DNA of 64,000 nt, taken from NCBI RefSeq assembly GCF_009796285.1, contig NZ_CP047020.1:4588001-4652000 (forward strand), in the 5' to 3' direction. Positions within the stretch are counted from its first letter, which is position 1, and every line of letters starts with the position of its first letter. The notes under the pieces were generated by a model. The model worked only from the letters and a program-made list of their open reading frames with translations, was not told where the DNA came from and did not search any database. A program made the position numbers and the translations under genes. Origin of the DNA: Streptomyces broussonetiae. GTDB lineage: Bacteria > Actinomycetota > Actinomycetes > Streptomycetales > Streptomycetaceae. Below are positions 44,034 to 53,194 of this stretch, in pieces.

Positions 44034-46262
44034 TCAGCAGTGCACGCCGAGTTTGCTCAGGTCCGTCCACTGATGGTTGCCGGATTCGTTGACCAGCACG
44101 AGGCGGTCGAACCGTGAGCCGCCGCCGTGCGGCGTGCACAGGTTCTCCCGCGCCTGCCGGAACTCCCGGCCTGTCGAGACGAACTTCTGCAGGTCGGCCG
44201 TGGAGGCCAGGGCGAACAGCGGTCCCACGGCCGGCCGCAGGTCCATCTGGAGGACCCGTTCGAAGCGGGACGGCGCTTTCCCGCCCCGGCTGTTCCCGGC
44301 TCCCGGCCCGTCTCCGTCGAGCTGCCCGGTGTCCTGCCCCGTCAACGCCCCGAACTCTCCGAGGCTGTCCACGCTCTGCACCTGCACGGCACGCCTGACC
44401 GCCCGGCCGTTGAGGGTACTGGTGTAGAGGTAGTCGGCCCGGTACGTCCCGCCGTCGGCCCGGTACGCCCCGTCCCACGTGACCTTCGCGTCCGGATCGG
44501 TCTTGAGCAGGTGCGCCACCTGCTCCATCACGCGCTGGTCACCGAGCCGGGCAGCGGTGCGGACGACCTCGCTCAGGTCCTGCGGATTCTGCAGGCGGCC
44601 GGAGCCCGCGATCGCCGCCAGGGTGGGAAGCCAGCCCCGGCCGGCGGCCTCGTTGAGCGCATCGACGGCCCTGTCACCGGCCTGCGTGTCCGACACGGGA
44701 GCGTTCTTCGTCATCAGGTCGAGGAGCTTCGCGGCGGCGGGCTTCAGGGGTGCGGCGACGGAGACGGCGTCCGGCCCCAGTCTCCGTGCGTGCAGACGGC
44801 TCCCCACGCCGGGGTCCGGACCGTACAGGGCGGGTGAGTAGATCCAGGCGAAGTCGGCATGCTGCACGGTCTGCCCGGCGGGCGCCGGAGCGGGGCGCAT
44901 GCCGTCGAGCTGCTGGGACTGCCCGGGTTCCAGCGTGCCGAGGGGGTGGGACTGGTCGGGCAGGTCCGGGAAGCTGAGATACAGGGTGGCCTCGCCCGCC
45001 TCGTCCCCGCTGTTCGTGACCGTCAGGGAGTACGGGCAGGGATCGGTCGCGCACGGGTAGGCGCTGTTGTCGGTGATCGTGAAGTCCGGCCCCTGTGAGC
45101 CGGAGACCGCGTCGCCGGAGGGAGCGGCGGACACGGCGGCGGCCGCGGCCTGTGCGGCTGCCGAACGGGCGGCGCCCGCCTGCCCGCCGGTGGCGGGTTT
45201 CGGAACCATCACCAGGTAGGGGCCGGAGTCCTTGTCCGAGCCGCCGGCGGAAGCGGCCGGCCTGACCGGGCCGGCGTCGAGGGGCTCCCCGCCCACGGCG
45301 AGGACCGCGTACGGGGCACTCGAGGCGAGCAGGACCGTCCAGCCCCGCGCACGGTAGGAGACCGCCCGGTGCCCCGCGACCGTCCCTGCGTCCTCCTGCA
45401 CCGCGCCCGGATCGGAGGTGACCTGTCGTACCAGGGCGGCCAGCGATCTGGGGGACAGCGAGCCCGCGTTCACCCCGAAGCTGTCGAGCGTGTCACGGCC
45501 GGAGCGCTTCTGCGCCGCGATCCAGTGGCCGCTGCCGGTCAGGTCCGTCCCGTACGAGGGACCCTGTTGTGCCCAGAAGTCGGTGTCCCCCTTGAGGTAG
45601 AGGCGGCCACCGGACCATGCCATCGCGGCTTCGCCGGTCACCGGTTCGTGCAGGGTTCCCGACGCTTCTCCCGACGCGGTGGCGGTCAGGTTCGCGTGGG
45701 TCACGGGCCGGCCCCCGGCCGGGGCATAGGCCATCGAGAGGTTGACGGCCGGCAGCGCGCCCAGCGCCCGAGCCGCCGACGCTCCGCGGCCGGCCGCTGT
45801 CACGCGAGAGACCGGGGACTCCCGGCGGGAGGCACCGGAACCGCTCGACCACAGGACATACCCGACGCTCGCCAGGACGACCGCCAGGACGGCGCCCATG
45901 GCGACGAGGGCCGTGGCACCCCCTCTGCGGTGCAGGAACGCAACGGGCGTGCCCGCGACGTCCGGGGAAGGACGGCGGTGCCACGCCGCGGCCGGCCGCG
46001 GCTGCCCGGGCGGCGGGGGCGCGGCGAACGGCCGGGCCGGTGGCAAAGGGGTGGTGGTCGGGGACCCGGGCGTCGACGTGGTCGACCAGGTCTGTCCGCC
46101 GGGGCCGGGCGGGACTGCGCGGGGCGGACCGGTTTGCGCAGGTGGCGAATGCGGTGTCAACGGCGGGGGTGGTCCCAGAGGCGGCGGCACCGCCCGTGGT
46201 GTCCGGTGCCATAAGGGCAGCTCCGGCTCGTTGGGGCCGGTCTGCCAGCGCTGGTCGCCCAC
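44034..46262 (-). CDS. large membrane-anchored protein divergent from the kinase-phosphatase cassette
   Basis: A 742-residue protein with a Pro-rich cytoplasmic start (about 1-110), one membrane helix (TALVAMGAVLAVVLASVGYVL, about 120-140) and a large outer part. The outer part has a lipoprotein-like LppX-type beta region (about 160-330), an Ala/Gly-rich linker, a beta-sandwich-like segment with a cysteine pair (YPCATDPCPYSLTVTNSGD) and a conserved C-terminal domain (about 570-742) ending GNHQWTDLSKLGVHC. No catalytic motif is secure. It shares a promoter region with the vWA-PP2C-kinase genes, and is likely part of that system. GTG start with GGGGGA upstream. Confidence 0.75.
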   Translation of the reverse strand: MGDQRWQTGPNEPELPLWHRTPRAVPPPLGPPPPLTPHSPPAQTGPPRAVPPGPGGQTWSTTSTPGSPTTTPLPPARPFAAPPPPGQPRPAAAWHRRPSPDVAGTPVAFLHRRGGATALVAMGAVLAVVLASVGYVLWSSGSGASRRESPVSRVTAAGRGASAARALGALPAVNLSMAYAPAGGRPVTHANLTATASGEASGTLHEPVTGEAAMAWSGGRLYLKGDTDFWAQQGPSYGTDLTGSGHWIAAQKRSGRDTLDSFGVNAGSLSPRSLAALVRQVTSDPGAVQEDAGTVAGHRAVSYRARGWTVLLASSAPYAVLAVGGEPLDAGPVRPAASAGGSDKDSGPYLVMVPKPATGGQAGAARSAAAQAAAAAVSAAPSGDAVSGSQGPDFTITDNSAYPCATDPCPYSLTVTNSGDEAGEATLYLSFPDLPDQSHPLGTLEPGQSQQLDGMRPAPAPAGQTVQHADFAWIYSPALYGPDPGVGSRLHARRLGPDAVSVAAPLKPAAAKLLDLMTKNAPVSDTQAGDRAVDALNEAAGRGWLPTLAAIAGSGRLQNPQDLSEVVRTAARLGDQRVMEQVAHLLKTDPDAKVTWDGAYRADGGTYRADYLYTSTLNGRAVRRAVQVQSVDSLGEFGALTGQDTGQLDGDGPGAGNSRGGKAPSRFERVLQMDLRPAVGPLFALASTADLQKFVSTGREFRQARENLCTPHGGGSRFDRLVLVNESGNHQWTDLSKLGVHC

Positions 46263-46383
46263 GTCGAATCCCCCGAGTCGCTTCCGCACACCATTGCTCT
46301 TTGGGAAGATACGACACCAGCGAGAGCGCTCCTAGGGGGCGAATCCTCTCAAGTGCACGTCAGCAACGGGGAGTTTGATCACC

Positions 46384-47067
46384 ATGGCGGAAACGAGGGG
46401 CGTGCTGCTGCCGGCCTATGTGCTGGCAGACGAGTCAGGGTCGATGGGCCCGTACCGGCAGGATCTGTCCAACGGCCTGGTGTCGTTATGCGAGGGCCTC
46501 CGGGCCGAGCCGATGGTCGCGGCCAAGCTCCGTCTGGCCGTGCTGGGGTTCTCCGACGACGTGCAGGTGCGTCTCGCGGTGGCCGACATGCGCACCGAGA
46601 CGAGCCTCCCCCAGGTCGTGATCCGGGGGCTGACCAACTACGAGGCGGTGTTCGACGATCTGCTGAGCCGGATCCCGTCCGACGTGCAGTGGCTGCGCGG
46701 CGAGGGATACAAGGTGCACCGCCCGGTGGTGTTCTTCCTCAGCGACGGGCAGCCCACCGACGGCGGGGCCTGGCACCGGCCGCACGCCCAGCTGACCGAC
46801 AGGGCGCTGACCCCGACCGCCCCGAACATCGTGGCCTGCGGGATCGGTGATGCCCAGGCCCACACCATGGTCGAAGTCGCGACGCGCAAGGAGTTCGCCT
46901 TCGTCGCCAGGCCCGGGACCGACATCGGCCGGGCGGTCGCCGAGTTCTTCCATGCGCTCACCGCGAGTCTGGTCGCCTCGGGGCACGCCCTGAACTCGGA
47001 CGCCCCGACGTTGGTGGTCAACAGGCCGGACCAGTTCACCATGGCGATCGACGAGGTCGGGGAGTGA
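46384..47067 (+). CDS. TerY-like vWA domain protein
   Basis: The 227-residue protein is a single von Willebrand A domain with a full metal site (MIDAS): DxSxS in LADESGSMG (residues 16-20), the threonine in GLTNYEAV and the aspartate in FFLSDGQPTDGG. TerY-type vWA proteins nucleate complexes in Ter stress systems. The codon for Leu35 (46486-46488) is TTA, so translation probably depends on the bldA tRNA. Its stop overlaps the start of the PP2C gene (GTGA). ATG at 46384. Confidence 0.9.
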   Translation: MAETRGVLLPAYVLADESGSMGPYRQDLSNGLVSLCEGLRAEPMVAAKLRLAVLGFSDDVQVRLAVADMRTETSLPQVVIRGLTNYEAVFDDLLSRIPSDVQWLRGEGYKVHRPVVFFLSDGQPTDGGAWHRPHAQLTDRALTPTAPNIVACGIGDAQAHTMVEVATRKEFAFVARPGTDIGRAVAEFFHALTASLVASGHALNSDAPTLVVNRPDQFTMAIDEVGE

Positions 47068-47993
47068 CGTCGCCGGGTGGCGACGGCGGTGCCGCGGCGT
47101 CCATCGTCCCCGCTGCCTGGCAACGGGTCACCGTGGGCGTGCCCGGACCGGAGTTCGAGGCGCGCCCACCGGGGCAGTACGCCTTCGACTTTCCCGACAC
47201 CGAATGCGACGGCTGGTCGGCGCCCTCTCTGGTCCTGCGTTCCGCCTCGGTGCGCGGCGCCAAGCACCGCTACTACCGCCAGCCGCGCCAGGACGCCGCA
47301 CGCGCCGCCGTCCACGAGGCCACGGGCAGCGTCGCCTTCGCCGTCGCCGACGGCGTGTCCAGCGCGTCCAGCTCCGAGTTGGGCGCCCTCGAGGCGTGCC
47401 GGGCCGCGCTGGAGAAGATGCTCCAGCAGTTGTCCCTGGACGAGGGCGAGCTGGACTTCCAGGGCGTGGCCCGGCATGCCGCCGAGCGGCTCCGGGATGC
47501 CGCCCGGTGGCGTCTGAACGGCACAGAGCCCCAGCAGCGCGAGGTGGCGGGACTGTACGCGACCACGCTCGTCGCCGGAGTGGTACGCCCCGACCGGGCC
47601 GGGCCCCTGGTCGAGGTCTGCCGTGTCGGCGACTCGGGGGCCTGGATCCTGGATTCGCCGAGCGGGTGGTACCAGCCGTTGTTCGGCTCGAAGAGCGCCG
47701 CCGACGCCGTGGTGGTGTCGAACGAGGTGACACCACTGCCCCACGTGCCCGACCAGCTGGAACACGCGCGCGTCCGGCTCACCGCCCGCCAGGTGCTGCT
47801 GATCGGCACCGACGGCTTCGCGGATCCGCTCGGCGACGGAGACGGCCAGGTCGGCGCACTGTTCGCCCAGCACCTCGCGGCGCCGCCGCCTCCGTCATGG
47901 CTCGGGCACCTGCTGGACTTCTCCCGGGAGACCTTCGACGACGACCGCACCCTGCTCGCCGTCTGGCCCCACGGCACAGCGGGTTCACGTTGA
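47064..47993 (+). CDS. PP2C-family protein phosphatase of the TerY-P-like triad
   Basis: A 309-residue serine/threonine phosphatase. The PP2C metal motifs are SVAFAVADGVSSASSSELGA, VCRVGDSGAWI, LLIGTDGFADPL and DDDRTLLAVW. It probably counteracts the kinase-like protein encoded directly downstream. The GTG start overlaps the vWA stop by 4 bp and its stop overlaps the next start by 4 bp (TTGA), so the three proteins are made together. Confidence 0.9.
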   Translation: MTSPGGDGGAAASIVPAAWQRVTVGVPGPEFEARPPGQYAFDFPDTECDGWSAPSLVLRSASVRGAKHRYYRQPRQDAARAAVHEATGSVAFAVADGVSSASSSELGALEACRAALEKMLQQLSLDEGELDFQGVARHAAERLRDAARWRLNGTEPQQREVAGLYATTLVAGVVRPDRAGPLVEVCRVGDSGAWILDSPSGWYQPLFGSKSAADAVVVSNEVTPLPHVPDQLEHARVRLTARQVLLIGTDGFADPLGDGDGQVGALFAQHLAAPPPPSWLGHLLDFSRETFDDDRTLLAVWPHGTAGSR

Positions 47994-49675
47994 ACGCCGG
48001 GCGTCCACCGACCGTGGAGCACCGCACGCTGAGCCTGGGACGCCAGTTGGGCCAAGGCGGCCAGGGCACGGTGTACGAGGTGGTCAACAAGAAGATCAAC
48101 GAGGCGGAGGGCGGCGGCTGGGACGTCGCCTACAAGGAGTACACCGCCACCGTGCTGCCCGGCCTCGACGCGACCGCACTGGCCTCGCAGGTGGGCCTGC
48201 TCAAGGAGCTGAGCGCCGCCGATGCCCGGTGGCTGAGCGAGAAGACGGCCTGGCCCGCGGCCGTGGTGGAACGCGACGGCCACGCCTGTGGGTTCCTCAT
48301 GCGGGCCATTCCCGACCGCTTCCGGTTCGACTACCGGAGCCTGGGCAGCACCGGCACGGCAACGCGGCGCCTGGCGAACCTGGAGTTCCTGCTCAACGAC
48401 GACGCGTACGTCGCCTCGGTCGGTCTGAACATCAGCGAACGCGACCGGCTCCTGCTCCTGGCCGACCTGGCGGCCACACTCACCCGGCTGCACCGCATGG
48501 ATATCGCCGTCGGTGACCTCTCTCCCAAGAACCTGCTCTTCACCACCGGCCCACGGCCCGAGTGCTTCCTCATCGACTGCGACGCCATGCGTCTGCGGGG
48601 CGCCACCGTACTGCCCCAGGCCGAGACGCCCGACTGGCAGATCCCGGCCGGCGAGGAGAAGGCCACCCGCACGAGCGATGTCTACAAGTTCGCCCTGCTC
48701 GCCGTCCGGCTCTTCGCCCGCGACCAGATCGCCACCGACCCCGCCGCCCTGGCCACGGCCAGTCCGGCGCTCGGCGCCCTGGCCCGCGCCGGCCTCGATC
48801 CCGACCCGGCACGCAGGCCGGCACCGGCCGCCTGGGGCGCACAACTCACCGCGGCTGCCGCGACGGCATCGACCGCCCCGGCCAAGAAGCCCGCTCACCG
48901 CTCCACGGCCAACACCCCGCCTTCGCCGGGACCGCGCCGGCCGACCGGCAACGCCGAAGGGCTCAAGGTACTCGCCGCCGTCGCCGCGATCATCGTGGTC
49001 GTCATCGCGCTCGTGGTCGCGCACTCGCACAGTGGCTCCGGCTCCGAGTCGAGCGGTTCACCGCAGCCGAGGTTCTCCCAGAGCTACCCCTACGACCCGT
49101 CGCCGGGCTCGAGCTACGGCTCCTCCAGCAGTGACGGCGGGAGCGGGAGCGGCAGCGACGGGGTGGCAGCCGACCCCAGTACCACTGCGCCCAGCGCCGA
49201 GGACGTGGCGTTCAGCGAGGTCTCCACCGACGACTGCCTGAGCAACTACACCAACATGGACACGGACTGGACGCCCGCCACGCCGTCGACGACCAGCTGC
49301 TACGGCACCGACGCCTACTTCCGTGTGGCGTCGGTCGAGAAGTACGGAAGCTGCACCTCCGACGACATCACCTGGTACCACCACAACGACGACGGCTCCT
49401 CGACGGATCTCTGCCTGAACCGCAACTACGCGACCGGCCAGTGCATGTTCGCCGTTGCCAGGAACCAGTTGCTCTCCATGTACTTCAACGCCGCCACGCC
49501 GTGCGAGGCGAACATCCCGAGCCACTACCAGTACACCGTCAAGCTCACGCAGGTGTACCCCAACGGCGCACCCGCCGACGCCTGCGGCAGCGACAAGCAG
49601 TGGAAACCCGACAACAGCAGCGCTGTCCTGTGCGGGAGAGCCGTCTACAAGCTCACCGGCCTGCCCGACATGTAG
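47990..49675 (+). CDS. membrane-anchored Ser/Thr kinase-like protein of the TerY-P-like triad
   Basis: In 561 residues a protein-kinase domain (about 10-290) has GQGGQGTVYEV (glycine loop), VAYKEY (lysine), a variant catalytic loop VGDLSPKNLLF in place of HRD, and LIDCDAM in place of DFG. A Pro/Ala linker, one membrane helix (LKVLAAVAAIIVVVIALVVA, about 325-345), a Gly/Ser-rich spacer and a cysteine-rich outer domain of LppU/SCO3897 type follow. It could sense an envelope signal outside and phosphorylate inside. TTG start overlapping the PP2C stop is inferred; GTG at 48014 is the alternative. Confidence 0.85.
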   Translation: MNAGRPPTVEHRTLSLGRQLGQGGQGTVYEVVNKKINEAEGGGWDVAYKEYTATVLPGLDATALASQVGLLKELSAADARWLSEKTAWPAAVVERDGHACGFLMRAIPDRFRFDYRSLGSTGTATRRLANLEFLLNDDAYVASVGLNISERDRLLLLADLAATLTRLHRMDIAVGDLSPKNLLFTTGPRPECFLIDCDAMRLRGATVLPQAETPDWQIPAGEEKATRTSDVYKFALLAVRLFARDQIATDPAALATASPALGALARAGLDPDPARRPAPAAWGAQLTAAAATASTAPAKKPAHRSTANTPPSPGPRRPTGNAEGLKVLAAVAAIIVVVIALVVAHSHSGSGSESSGSPQPRFSQSYPYDPSPGSSYGSSSSDGGSGSGSDGVAADPSTTAPSAEDVAFSEVSTDDCLSNYTNMDTDWTPATPSTTSCYGTDAYFRVASVEKYGSCTSDDITWYHHNDDGSSTDLCLNRNYATGQCMFAVARNQLLSMYFNAATPCEANIPSHYQYTVKLTQVYPNGAPADACGSDKQWKPDNSSAVLCGRAVYKLTGLPDM

Positions 49676-49703
49676 TACTCAACTTGCCGAGAACGGGGGA
49701 GCC

Positions 49704-51365
49704 ATGACGACTTCGGGAAGATGTCCCGGATGCGGGCAGGACACGGGGACGTGGGCCACACGCTGCAGCGCGTGCGGGACGTCCCTGAAGGCCGGGAGCG
49801 GGACCGGGACCGTGGCCGGGCAACCGGCCGCCCCGCCGCGCCGGCCCTCGGCGCCGTCCACCTTCCACACCCCTGCACCGCCGGCGTCCGGGTCCGGGGG
49901 GACCTCCACCTGGACCAGCACACAGCCCGGTTCCCCTGCCTCGGCCCCTGCCCCCGCCGCCTCCCCCCAGTGGGGCGGCGGCCAGGACGTCACCCGGTAC
50001 TTGTGCGCGGCCGCGTACTTGGACCGCCAGTACGCCGAGCTGCTCATCAAGCAGGTCTCCGCGGAACCCCACCTGGGCGTGGCACCGGCCCCGGCGTGCG
50101 ACATCCCCGTGGTGCTGCACCACGCCTACCTGGCCAACGCCCGACGCCATGTGCGCGATCTCGTGCTCGCGCTCCTGCTCGCGCTGACCCTGCTCTTCTA
50201 CGCGGGAGTCCAGAACACGGGGATCACGCTGCTGGTCCTGCTCCTCGCCTGGGTGACGGTCCTGTCCTTCGAGTTCTCCACCCGGTACGGCAGGCATCTG
50301 CAGAGCCTGCGTCCGAACCGGTTCGACCCCGCCGCCGCGCCCTCTCCACCCAACCGCGGCATCGCGGCGCGCCTTCTCCAGGTCGGCGCGTACGCCGGCG
50401 GGAACGTCACCACGTACAGCGGCTATTCGCCCTTCATCGGGTACGGGATCCCGCTCGAGTCGTGGTCCCTGGCCTTCGACGTCACCGCCCCCGGCCCGCA
50501 GGGTGGCACGCCGCAGGACGTGGACGTGACGGAACTCTACGATCACATCGCCAAGCGCCTCGGCACCCTGGCCCTGCCCGGTCTGGAGATCGAGGAACGG
50601 CTCTTCGTCGACGGCACGACCCTCATCGGGGATCCCCGCTTCCTCCCCGACCCGCTCGGCAGGCCCGTCCACCGGATCGGCCGGGGCCAGATGAACGCGC
50701 TCAAGCGTGCGCCCGAAGAGGGCGCCCGCCCCTATCTGGTCGCACACTCCACGGGGTGGGGCGGCCAACTGGTCACGTCACTGTTCCTGCGCTTCGTCCG
50801 GTCCGATTCCAACCTGTGCGTGGAAGCGGTCCAGACGGTGCTGCCGCCCCTCGACGACCGCTATCGGGTCATCGACACCCTCATGCCCCACCCGCCGCTG
50901 CGGGAGGTGTTCCAGGTGCTGTCCGAGACACTGGTGAGCACCCCGTTCGTGATGCTGGCCTCTCCCCTGCGCGCGGCCATCGGCTTCTCCCCCGACTTCG
51001 GGATCCGCAAGCGCGTACGGCGGCAGAACGAGCGCATCACCGCGCTGCGCCAGTTCGACTACGGGGCACGCCTCGGCGTGCGGGAGAAGGCCGCGAAGTC
51101 GAAGCATCACCGCCACTTCCAGAAGTCCGACAGCGGCATGGCGCTGAAGGTGATGGAAAAGCGCGTTCTGGACGCGCTCATCGAGTTCGCCGAGGTGCGG
51201 GGCATCGACGTGAGCGAACTGATCCAGCGCCAGGAGACGATCATCAACAACGGCATCATCGCGACCCAGGGGTCGACGGTGTCGTCCAGCTCCGTCGTCT
51301 CGGGCAGCAGGTCGCGGGTCTCCATGCGCATCCTCAACAAGATCCCGCTGGTCAACATGGACTGA
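49704..51365 (+). CDS. zinc-ribbon membrane protein linked to the triad
   Basis: The 553-residue protein begins with a zinc ribbon (CPGCGQ and CSACG), then a Pro/Ser/Ala-rich linker, a conserved segment from about residue 92 and two membrane helices (about 155-190). A long conserved domain follows, with no catalytic motif that I recognise. The C-terminal tail contains NNGIIATQGSTVSSSSVVSG, a motif repeated in the next gene. The ATG at 49704 has GGGGGAG upstream, 28 bp after the kinase stop: same operon. Confidence 0.75.
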   Translation: MTTSGRCPGCGQDTGTWATRCSACGTSLKAGSGTGTVAGQPAAPPRRPSAPSTFHTPAPPASGSGGTSTWTSTQPGSPASAPAPAASPQWGGGQDVTRYLCAAAYLDRQYAELLIKQVSAEPHLGVAPAPACDIPVVLHHAYLANARRHVRDLVLALLLALTLLFYAGVQNTGITLLVLLLAWVTVLSFEFSTRYGRHLQSLRPNRFDPAAAPSPPNRGIAARLLQVGAYAGGNVTTYSGYSPFIGYGIPLESWSLAFDVTAPGPQGGTPQDVDVTELYDHIAKRLGTLALPGLEIEERLFVDGTTLIGDPRFLPDPLGRPVHRIGRGQMNALKRAPEEGARPYLVAHSTGWGGQLVTSLFLRFVRSDSNLCVEAVQTVLPPLDDRYRVIDTLMPHPPLREVFQVLSETLVSTPFVMLASPLRAAIGFSPDFGIRKRVRRQNERITALRQFDYGARLGVREKAAKSKHHRHFQKSDSGMALKVMEKRVLDALIEFAEVRGIDVSELIQRQETIINNGIIATQGSTVSSSSVVSGSRSRVSMRILNKIPLVNMD

Positions 51366-51405
51366 GGTCCACCGGCGGGGCGGAGAAGGGACAGAGGGGA
51401 ACGGA

Positions 51406-51783
51406 ATGCGGAAGAACAACGGCATCATCGCGGCCGGCGGCTCGAACGTCACCGGCAACGCCGTCGCCAGTGCGGAGAACGCCAAGGCCGAGGTCACCAT
51501 CCGGGACAGCGCCCTGAACCACTCGGGGGGCGACCCGCAGCGCACGCCCGAGGAGATCGGTGACCTGTTCACGCGGTTGATCGACGAACTCGGCCGCTCC
51601 GAGCATCCGGACCGCACCGACCTGATCGAGGCCGCTCAGGACGCGCGCGACGAACTCGGCTCCGAGACACCCCGGGTGGGCAAGCTGAAACTGCTCTCAC
51701 GGGCGATCGTCGACGCGGTACCGGGCTTCACGGCGCTGACCTCGTTGGCGGTGACGATCGAGGAGGCGATCAGAAGGCTGTAG
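51406..51783 (+). CDS. small protein sharing the NNGIIA motif
   Basis: A 125-residue protein. It opens with KNNGIIAAGGSNVTGNAVAS, which copies the tail motif of the preceding gene, and continues as a helical domain (RTPEEIGDLFTRLIDELG ... AVTIEEAIRRL). Gly/Ser/Asn/Val-rich starters of this kind are found on small helical proteins of predicted conflict systems. It lies 40 bp after the membrane protein gene, on the same strand, and looks like the last gene of the operon. Confidence 0.65.
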   Translation: MRKNNGIIAAGGSNVTGNAVASAENAKAEVTIRDSALNHSGGDPQRTPEEIGDLFTRLIDELGRSEHPDRTDLIEAAQDARDELGSETPRVGKLKLLSRAIVDAVPGFTALTSLAVTIEEAIRRL

Positions 51784-51797
51784 CGCCTCGGACGCGA

Positions 51798-52001
51798 CTA
51801 GCCCTTCTTGACCCCGCCCACGAACGCCTCCCAGGCGCCCTCGCCGATCAGCAGGGGGGTGCGGCTGACGTCTTTGCTGTCACGGACGGGAACGAGCCCC
51901 TGCGCGGGGGCGTTGGCGGCGACCTCGACGCACTCGCCGCCGTCCTGGTTGCTGTAGCTGCTCTTGCGCCACGTCACGGTGCTCAGGTCGATGGCTCGCA
52001 C
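51798..52001 (-). CDS. DUF397 protein
   Basis: A 67-residue protein with the DUF397 signature VTWRKSSYSNQDGGECVEVA and PVRDSKD. DUF397 proteins pair with a DUF5753 XRE regulator encoded just upstream, as here, and act as small partners in Streptomyces development (WhiJ/BldB-type sets) or as toxin/antitoxin-like pairs. GTG start at 52001; overlaps the regulator gene by 19 bp. Confidence 0.92.
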   Translation of the reverse strand: MRAIDLSTVTWRKSSYSNQDGGECVEVAANAPAQGLVPVRDSKDVSRTPLLIGEGAWEAFVGGVKKG

Positions 52002-52825
52002 GGCGCTTCCTCCAAGACTCGCAAGATGAACCTGCGCGACTCAGCGGGGCTCAGCGCCAGGTCGCGCACGTCATCATAGGTGCGAAACAGGCGCTCAACC
52101 CGGCTTGTCTCTTCTATGAGTTCGCCCAGTACGTCGTTTTCAGCGTAGGCCACGGCTCGGCCGTCCAGCAGCCGCATGAGCATCAGATCGGTGTTGACAA
52201 TGGCGTGAAATCCCCGGCCGAACGGCAACACGTAGAGAGCGATGTTTGGACGCTCGCACGCCTCCAAGAGGTACTCCAACTGCTCCCGCCATACGCGAGT
52301 CTCCCGGGGCGAGTTGCGCAGTACCGCTTCCGAGAGGACCACGCGGAACGACGGCGGCGCCTCCGATTCCAGCAGCGCACGCCGACCTAGCCGGGCATTG
52401 ACCTGCTGCTCAAGCTCCTGCCCCGCGAGACCACCGGCTGTCAGCACCTCGCTTGCATAACCGGCGGTCTGAAGCAAGCCCGGCACCATCGTCACCGAGT
52501 ACTGCCACATACTCACCGCCGCGGCCTCGATCGCCATGTACCGCCGATACCGCTCCTTGAACTGCGTCGGGTCGGCCACCGCCAGTTCCCACAGGGTCAG
52601 CAGCAAGGGCGTCGTGCCGTAGTACTGGTGCAGCGCCTCCACGACCTCCGGGCCGCCCAGCGTCTGACCGTTCTCCATCTTCCCGAAGAGGGACGCGTCC
52701 CAGTCCACGGCGTCGGCCAGCACGCGCAGGCTGACTCCCCGCCGGGCCCGCAGTATCCGCAGCTCCTCCGCGAAACGAGCCCTCGGCTCCTGGCTGCGAC
52801 CCGTGATCGCCCTGCGCTGCGGCAC
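51983..52825 (-). CDS. XRE regulator with DUF5753 domain
   Basis: A 280-residue protein: an N-terminal Cro/CI HTH (about 15-70: RRGVSLRVLADAVDWDASLF) and a C-terminal DUF5753 domain (about 100-270: TMVPGLLQTAGYAS, VLSEAVLRN, IALYVLPFGRGFHA). This is the WhiJ-type regulator that pairs with DUF397. GTG start at 52825; upstream there is a 12-bp palindrome ccaaagctttgg (52836-52847) next to the ribosome site, possibly an autoregulatory operator. Confidence 0.92.
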   Translation of the reverse strand: MPQRRAITGRSQEPRARFAEELRILRARRGVSLRVLADAVDWDASLFGKMENGQTLGGPEVVEALHQYYGTTPLLLTLWELAVADPTQFKERYRRYMAIEAAAVSMWQYSVTMVPGLLQTAGYASEVLTAGGLAGQELEQQVNARLGRRALLESEAPPSFRVVLSEAVLRNSPRETRVWREQLEYLLEACERPNIALYVLPFGRGFHAIVNTDLMLMRLLDGRAVAYAENDVLGELIEETSRVERLFRTYDDVRDLALSPAESRRFILRVLEEAPCEPST

Positions 52826-52999
52826 CGAACCCTCCCCAAAGCTTTGGAATTTGTGGAATTTGGGCCGCCCGGTGTGGCACTAGCGGCCTTTCCGCTCGTA
52901 TCCGCCTCCGCCCTGGGCCATCCTCGTATCAGCCCAGGAGCACGCAGAGTAGTGCAACTGTCGCATTCCGTACAGATGTTGAGGAAAGGAGCAAAGTTC

Positions 53000-53194
53000 A
53001 TGGGAACGGATCAGGCCACCCCGCTCTACGACCCCGAGGACCTCGGCCGTCCACCCCGGCCCCTGCCCGACTGCGCCACATGCCGGAAGCTCGGGAAGCT
53101 GCGCGAGGCGGCACAGGTGGCGTACGACCGCAGTGCCGAGACCGATGCCAACGTGCTGCTCCGGCAGCACCAGCTTCAGGAGCACCGCGCATGA
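53000..53194 (+). CDS. small CxxC protein
   Basis: A 64-residue protein with LPDCATCRKLGKLREAAQVA and then a helical region. The CxxC pair suggests metal or thiol chemistry. Similar small proteins follow DUF397/XRE regulators in Streptomyces; function unknown. AAAGGAG site before the ATG. Overlaps the next start by 4 bp. Confidence 0.7.
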   Translation: MGTDQATPLYDPEDLGRPPRPLPDCATCRKLGKLREAAQVAYDRSAETDANVLLRQHQLQEHRA

